From Symsagittifera roscoffensis (lineage: Eukaryota > Xenacoelomorpha > Acoela > Convolutidae): DNA of 64,000 nt. Positions within the stretch are counted from its first letter, which is position 1. Each line of letters begins with the position of its first letter. The notes below the pieces were generated by a model that was given only the letters and a program-made list of their open reading frames with translations, was not told where the DNA came from and made no database searches. Positions 59,736 to 64,000 of this stretch are shown here, one piece after another. Position numbers and translations under genes: made by a program. Location of the stretch: assembly GCF_963678635.1 (NCBI RefSeq), contig NC_087062.1:21189789-21253788 (forward strand), given 5' to 3'.

Positions 59736-60289
59736 CCTTTGTAGGAAGTTTTGATTAATAAATATCTATGTGTCAAAGTGGCACAAGTGGCTAAACTCTT
59801 TTGTATGATTTTATTCAAAAGTGCGGTAAATAGTTGTGGAGGTTTGAGTTCCACGAGCAACCATGGTCGGTACTAGAGGACAAATTGACAAAAAAACCAA
59901 CAAAGAGATACATTTAGTTCCTTATCAAAGACATAACAGAGGTTCCTTATAGAGAGCTCAAGAAAATATTTTTCACGGTACAGTTTTGCATAATGGTTTA
60001 CAACGCTAACTTCCCAAATTGCATAATTCCCAAATGGCATAAAATTGAATTTTTTTCCCAAATGGCATAAATTTTAAGTTTTCATTGTAATTTAAACGTT
60101 TTCTATCAATTTCCAATTCTAACATTTTGCCAGTAACGAAAGCATGTGAACAAGGCTTGGAATTAATTGATTCCAAACAAATGTTACGCAACAAATTTGT
60201 CGAAAAAACTGACCACAAGCAGCTCATTAATAACCGCAAGCTTATGCTTCTTGCTTTTGATTAAAAAAAACTACAACTTTTTCAAGATA
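59736..60289. repeat. Duplicated flank of element B, right copy
   Basis: Starts CCTTTGTAGGAAGTTTTG and matches 55659-56218 with few changes. It continues past the break point of the left copy into unique DNA, so it preserves the ancestral order. It includes the left half of the foldback element at 59995-60464. Confidence 0.85.
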
Positions 60290-60464
60290 GAATGTCAACC
60301 AACATTCAAATTGACAGCTTGGCTTATTTTCTCACATTGCTCACGAAAAAATTGTTCTCGATTTTTTCAAGGCAACTGTTGCATGAAATTTATGCCATTT
60401 GAGAATTTTTTCACTTTTATGCAATTTGGGAATTATGTCATTTGAGACTTAATCGCTTACAACC
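59995..60464. mobile_element. Foldback (MITE-like) element, complete copy
   Basis: The arms are inverted: TTCCCAAATTGCATAA and CCCAAATGGCATAAA on the left against TTTATGCCATTTGAG and TTATGCAATTTGGGAA on the right, bounded by GGTTTACAACG and CGCTTACAACC. About 470 bases, non-coding. A truncated copy is at 55917-56218. No convincing target duplication. Confidence 0.65.
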
Positions 60465-60582
60465 ATAAGATTAGTTCATAAATTTACTTTAAAATAATTT
60501 TATATTTTGCTTAAAATTTTGCTTTGAAAATTTCTGAAACCATTTAGTTCTGCAAGTTTAACTTGGGTGTGTTTGAAACTAG

Positions 60583-60721
60583 ATACTCTTCTGTGGGAGA
60601 CCCCGGTGTGGCAGAACCAGACAGAGGCCATCTTCTGCGACCACCCGAAGGATAAGCCAGTCGTGTTCATCCTCATTGTTCTCAACCAGACATTCACTCG
60701 CGTCAAACAACTGTGGGACAG
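60583..60721 (+). CDS. Exon 3 of the type II membrane glycoprotein gene
   Basis: Acceptor GAAACTAG|AT and donor GGACAG|GTTAGC bound 139 GC-rich bases, phase 1 to phase 2. Joined to exon 2 without a stop, it reads TLLWETPVWQNQTEAIFCDH and then KPVVFILIVLNQTFTRVKQL, ending LWDR. The PVVFILIVL strand preceded by polar residues looks like the first beta-strand of a globular lumenal domain rather than a membrane span. Two more sequons (both NQT) occur. Some glycosyltransferases open their catalytic domain in this style, but I cannot match a family. The minus-strand 80-codon frame here is a shadow. Confidence 0.78.
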
Positions 60722-62915
60722 GTTAGCAAAGTAATCAATCATAATGGATTTTCATTCAGATTTTGCGGCAACAGTAATTGATGATGAATACCAAAACTAG
60801 GTGCTTACGAGATTTTTTGTCGATAAATTGTTCATAATTCTTTCTGAAAATCTCGTGTAATTGATTTTCAAATGTTCTATTCTCTTATTTCGTCAGCATT
60901 TTAACAAGGCCAAAGATATTGAATAATGGAGTGTAACTTTGCTGTGAAAATTAAAATCTCTAAAAGGTCTCGTGTCAATTTTGGTTTATCTAAATTCAAA
61001 ATTTTACACAAAACAAAAGTTTAATAGAGATCCATTCCTTCAATACAGTGGAAAATTTCCCGCCGTTGGTGAAAATTAACTCAGCCAGATAAATTATTAA
61101 CCTGTAGGAATGTGGCAAAACTTTGTTGAAAAAATTGTGCATCATGAAAAAAAATTCATTGAGAAAAAATATAGATAAAGCCTAATGTTTTTGAGTTCGT
61201 TGGAAAACTGCTAAAATAATTTCAAAGCTATCAGAGTAATTAGCGTCCATAAACTAGCTTGGATGCAAGTTTGAGGACAAAATGGGCAAATACAAGATTT
61301 TTTTTTTCAAATAAAATTGATTTAAAGCGATTGAAATGGATTATATTTCGGTTACATGACAATTTATCTTTTTCCACTTTACCCTATGCAGAGTTACACT
61401 GTGCTGCTTTATTGATTCGACTTTCGAAGAAAACGGAATAGTTATGCTCGGTGTGGTTTTTTTCAGTCAGTTTTCGCCGATCGAGATAATAGTTTTCGAG
61501 AAAATTTTTTATACACCATTGAAGATATCGGCTTCCTGAGTTCAAACATAAAAAGATATTTTACCTCCCGATTGTTTTTTGGGATTGAGGAGATTGTTCT
61601 AGGGGATTGAAAAATGCCAAATTGGCCATGCTCTGGACTAAAATATGCGCGCTTTGAAGAATTTATTCATTTATTAATTTATTTATTGCTGGTAACGCGA
61701 ATTATTTATGCGTAGCGAATTATCCCACTCAACATAATCATTCCAAATTGAACTGAGACTAAATAATCAGATCGACATATCAACATTTTACACTTTGACA
61801 TTGTCCCAAATATATAGGTTTTCAATATTTTCTTTTTCTAAAAACTATTCGATATGAAATAAGGGAAAGTCGGAATATTCAGGGCTTTGCCCTGTTGTAC
61901 GAGCAGTCTTAATCTACTTTCAAATTGAAGTAAATTTTGTTTATTATTGTCCTCAATACCGCTGTTAGAAAAGCAAACGCTATCGAATTGCATTGGTGTT
62001 TCAAAACTTCTGTCAACGATTGGTGGGGTGAAGGTTTTTTTTATTGTTTTTTTTTTCAATTTAGAGCCGTATAGCAAGTTGCTCGGTTTTTTCTTCCGCA
62101 ACGGTATGCAAGCAGGTTGCAGTCATACTGCTGTTCATCGACTATTGTCATCAAGGCCTGTCATTTCAATAGTTTTCTAGAGTTCGTTTCAGTTTTTCAT
62201 CCCTTGCTTTTCAGTATATTCGTGGCCACCAATATTAGGAGGACGACGGTTGCATTTCCAAAATATTTTTTTAAAAGTTTCGCCAATTACAGCTTTTACT
62301 TTCATTTTTTTCAAAAGTGTTTAAATTGCGGATTTAACTTAGTTACATGTCATAACAAACAAAATTTATGCAAAGACCTACTGTGCGTCTTTGCAGCGAT
62401 TAGCTTGAATTTGCTACTCAATTGAGTCTTAATTTTTGGCCTAACAAGAAATAACAAGGGCAAGTTAAAAGTCTTTTTTCGGTATTTAATCAAAGAATAA
62501 AAACTAATTGCGACACATTTGGGCTTAAAACAAAGTAGCACAGGTTATGTTAAAAACTAAGGTAAAGTTCATGGGACTAATTGGAACATAAGGTAAACTG
62601 GTATAGTGCAATTTTGTGGAAGATAAAACTGATTAAATTAATATGCCCGGCTGGCTATATTTCAAACCAGATTGAAAAAGAATCGATTAGATCGAATAAA
62701 CTTACTATAATTGATTATTCTGTTTTTAAGAAAATTGAGACTAGTTATTAGTCAAGTTTTAACAAAATTTTTCAAAGGCTGGCTGATACTAAAATTGGAA
62801 ATTATTTTTTCATCAACATAAAAAATTGGATATCGGTGGGGGCGATTTTTTAAAAAATTTGTCGGCAATTTTTAAATTTGCCAGATCCAGTTTTTGTGTT
62901 CCGTTGAATCACTAG
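60722..62915 (+). other. Intron 3 of the membrane-protein gene
   Basis: Begins GTTAGC and ends TTGAATCACTAG. It carries a diverged Helentron-like element. No further exon is needed for the reading frame. Frames at 61947-62180 and 62117-62425 are Phe/Leu-rich and unsupported. Confidence 0.6.
61412..61910 (+). mobile_element. Helentron-like element, diverged subfamily, both ends present
   Basis: Left end TTGATTCGACTTTCGAAG, right end AAAGTCGGAATATTCAGG with the hairpin CAGGGCTTTGCCCTG and then GTACGAGCAGTCTT. The interior differs strongly from the main family and matches the relic at 5.8 kb, so it defines a second subfamily with conserved ends. Confidence 0.65.
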
Positions 62916-63150
62916 AAAGAACATCTTGAACACTTTCTGCTCTGCAGGATATGGGATTAAAAAGAGGATTCACAAGAGCTTTTTTGCATGGTTTAGAAGT
63001 ACGCAGGATGAACGACTGATGTTCGTGGACGATTCGTTTGAGCACAACATGCACACGTGGGTGCACTGCAATTTCTATAACAAACTCAGACTCAGTCGGG
63101 TGGAGTACTACGAAGAACACAAGCCACAGAAGATCCAAATCAGCGTCGAT
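62916..63150 (+). CDS. Exon 4 of the type II membrane glycoprotein gene
   Basis: Starting after CACTAG at 62916, the exon takes the phase-2 codon of exon 3 and stays open for 235 bases to a consensus donor (GAT|GTGAGT), phase 0. It reads KNILNTFCSAGYGIKKRIHK, FFAWFRSTQDERLMFVDDSF, HNMHTWVHCNFYNKLRLSRV and EEHKPQKIQISVD. Composition is strongly coding. The FVDDSFEHNMH stretch faintly recalls the metal-binding DDSFEHE motif of aspartyl/asparaginyl beta-hydroxylases, but the rest does not clearly follow, so this is only a lead. A stronger-looking acceptor (TTTCTGCTCTGCAG, 62947) lies inside the exon but would break the frame from exon 3. The gene continues beyond the window. Confidence 0.75.
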
Positions 63151-63442
63151 GTGAGTACTTAAAGATATTATAGACCTTAAAGATTACAAATATTATAAAG
63201 CAAAATTTTACAGGAATTATAGAGATCGGGAATATCTTTTGAAGGTTTGCTTGACAAATATCCTCTATGCAACAGAAAAAAATTGTCATGCAAATATTTG
63301 AAACTTATTCGAGACTTCTTCGAATTGGTGGACAAATCCGTTTATAGAGATCTAACTTGAAGCGCCAATGTGACTATGTGCCAATTTGATTTTGATAATG
63401 AAAAGTAGCTAAAGAAATTTAATTTTAAAAGAGTCAGCTACT

Positions 63443-63746
63443 CAAGATTGCTAGTATCAGGTGAGAGCCTTGATAATACAACAGATTTTTAGTTTCTATG
63501 ATTTAGCGTTCGCTTAAAAAAATGGCACAAAATTTTCAAAAAAAAAAGAGAAAAAAATTTCATTCAACTTTTTCAAGATTTTATGGAATGTGGTAACAAA
63601 GAAAACAGTTTTTCTTTTTAATTTGAGCTCAAGACAAAAATACTTTTTAAAAGATATCATTAATTAATTCATTAAAACTTGTCTGGAGAAAAAACAATAC
63701 CCCGAGTGAGCACTAATAAATTATCTTTTTCAAAGTTCGAAATAAT
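63443..63746 (-). mobile_element. Helentron-like element, diverged and internally deleted
   Basis: Right end CAAGATTGCTAGTATCAGG, left end ACAATACCCCGAGTGAGCAC and a decayed TTCGAAATAATAAG. It lies in the intron after exon 4. Confidence 0.5.
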
Positions 63747-64000
63747 AAGCTAAACGAAAACTCATAGAAGTGGGTGTTATAATTGATAAACTGTTGAATA
63801 AAGTTGAAGGAGTTTTGTGCTTCTTTGTTTAGAGAACGGGTATGAAACGAATGATAGTAACAAATTGTAGTACTGAACAAGAAATAAAAAACAATCTTTT
63901 GTTCAAAAGTTTATTTTTACCATTTTTTGAAAATAAATAATTACTTCAGGTACCTCTAGCCGACAAAAAACAACCTTAAATTCAGCTGCCCAATGCAAAT

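Larger units (their letters stand above)
47775..60582 (+). other. Intron 2 of the membrane-protein gene
   Basis: Begins GTGAGT and ends GTTTGAAACTAG. The 12.8 kb hold two SINE copies, a Helentron-like composite, two hAT-like MITEs, a coding relic at 51.8-52.1 kb, further Helentron relics and the complete element B locus. Much of its length is therefore transposon insertion. Confidence 0.7.

Noticed and set aside
60600-60720. Beta-1,3-galactosyltransferase-type domain in exons 3-4
   Set aside because: The PVVFILIVL...VKQLWDR stretch has a superficial likeness to the start of that domain, but the following residues do not carry its conserved motifs.
60722-62947. An extra exon between exons 3 and 4
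   Set aside because: First considered because acceptor 62947 breaks the frame. Acceptor 62915 gives a continuous frame with no extra exon, and no exon-like stretch was seen in the interval.
1-64000. CRISPR arrays, rRNA genes, bacterial operons
   Set aside because: None seen. The repeats are dispersed or simple tandem, and all coding signals are eukaryotic exons or retroelement relics.

Overview
The window is AT-rich nuclear DNA of a eukaryote, most likely an animal. It shows GT-AG introns of several kilobases, a very low density of coding exons, tRNA-derived SINE-like repeats, LTR retrotransposon remnants with Ty3/gypsy-type gag, reverse transcriptase and integrase signatures, and many copies of short non-autonomous DNA elements. 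No operon-like coding, rRNA, CRISPR array or complete autonomous transposon was seen. I cannot name the species from sequence alone.

The one convincing host gene is on the + strand. Four exons (42334-42490, 47592-47774, 60583-60721, 62916-63150) join in a continuous frame with compatible intron phases (1, 1, 2, 0) into the first 238 residues of a type II membrane protein: a short cytoplasmic end, one membrane segment at about residues 5-22, then a lumenal or extracellular part with six N-glycosylation sequons and several cysteines. It continues beyond the window. Its family is not recognised; a Golgi/ER enzyme is plausible but unproven.

The rest is mostly repeats. Bases 1-300 hold a tRNA-like SINE fragment. 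About 16 full, partial or diverged copies of a roughly 530-bp family are spread from 4 kb to the right end. Copies start TTGTTCCGACT, carry a hairpin at each end and a central GC-rich palindrome, and resemble non-autonomous Helentrons (Helitron2 type); two copies are joined head to tail at 4031-5105. Element A, a decayed minus-strand Ty3/gypsy-like retrotransposon, occupies about 9.14-14.61 kb. Its 5' end is contained in a near-perfect 1.75-kb tandem duplication (13615-17122). Element B, a second minus-strand element of the same clade at 56.2-59.7 kb, has gag fused to integrase with no reverse transcriptase. To its left lies a solo LTR with a perfect 5-bp target duplication, and the arrangement records a tandem duplication followed by LTR-LTR recombination.

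Smaller families include a hAT-like MITE (best copy 50695-51116, about 8-bp target duplication), a Tc1-like foldback element with TA target duplication (40346-41011), a second foldback family (59995-60464), a tRNA-type SINE near 43 and 48 kb, and a long hairpin at 33.2 kb. Between these the sequence is AT-rich DNA in which I see no supported gene.
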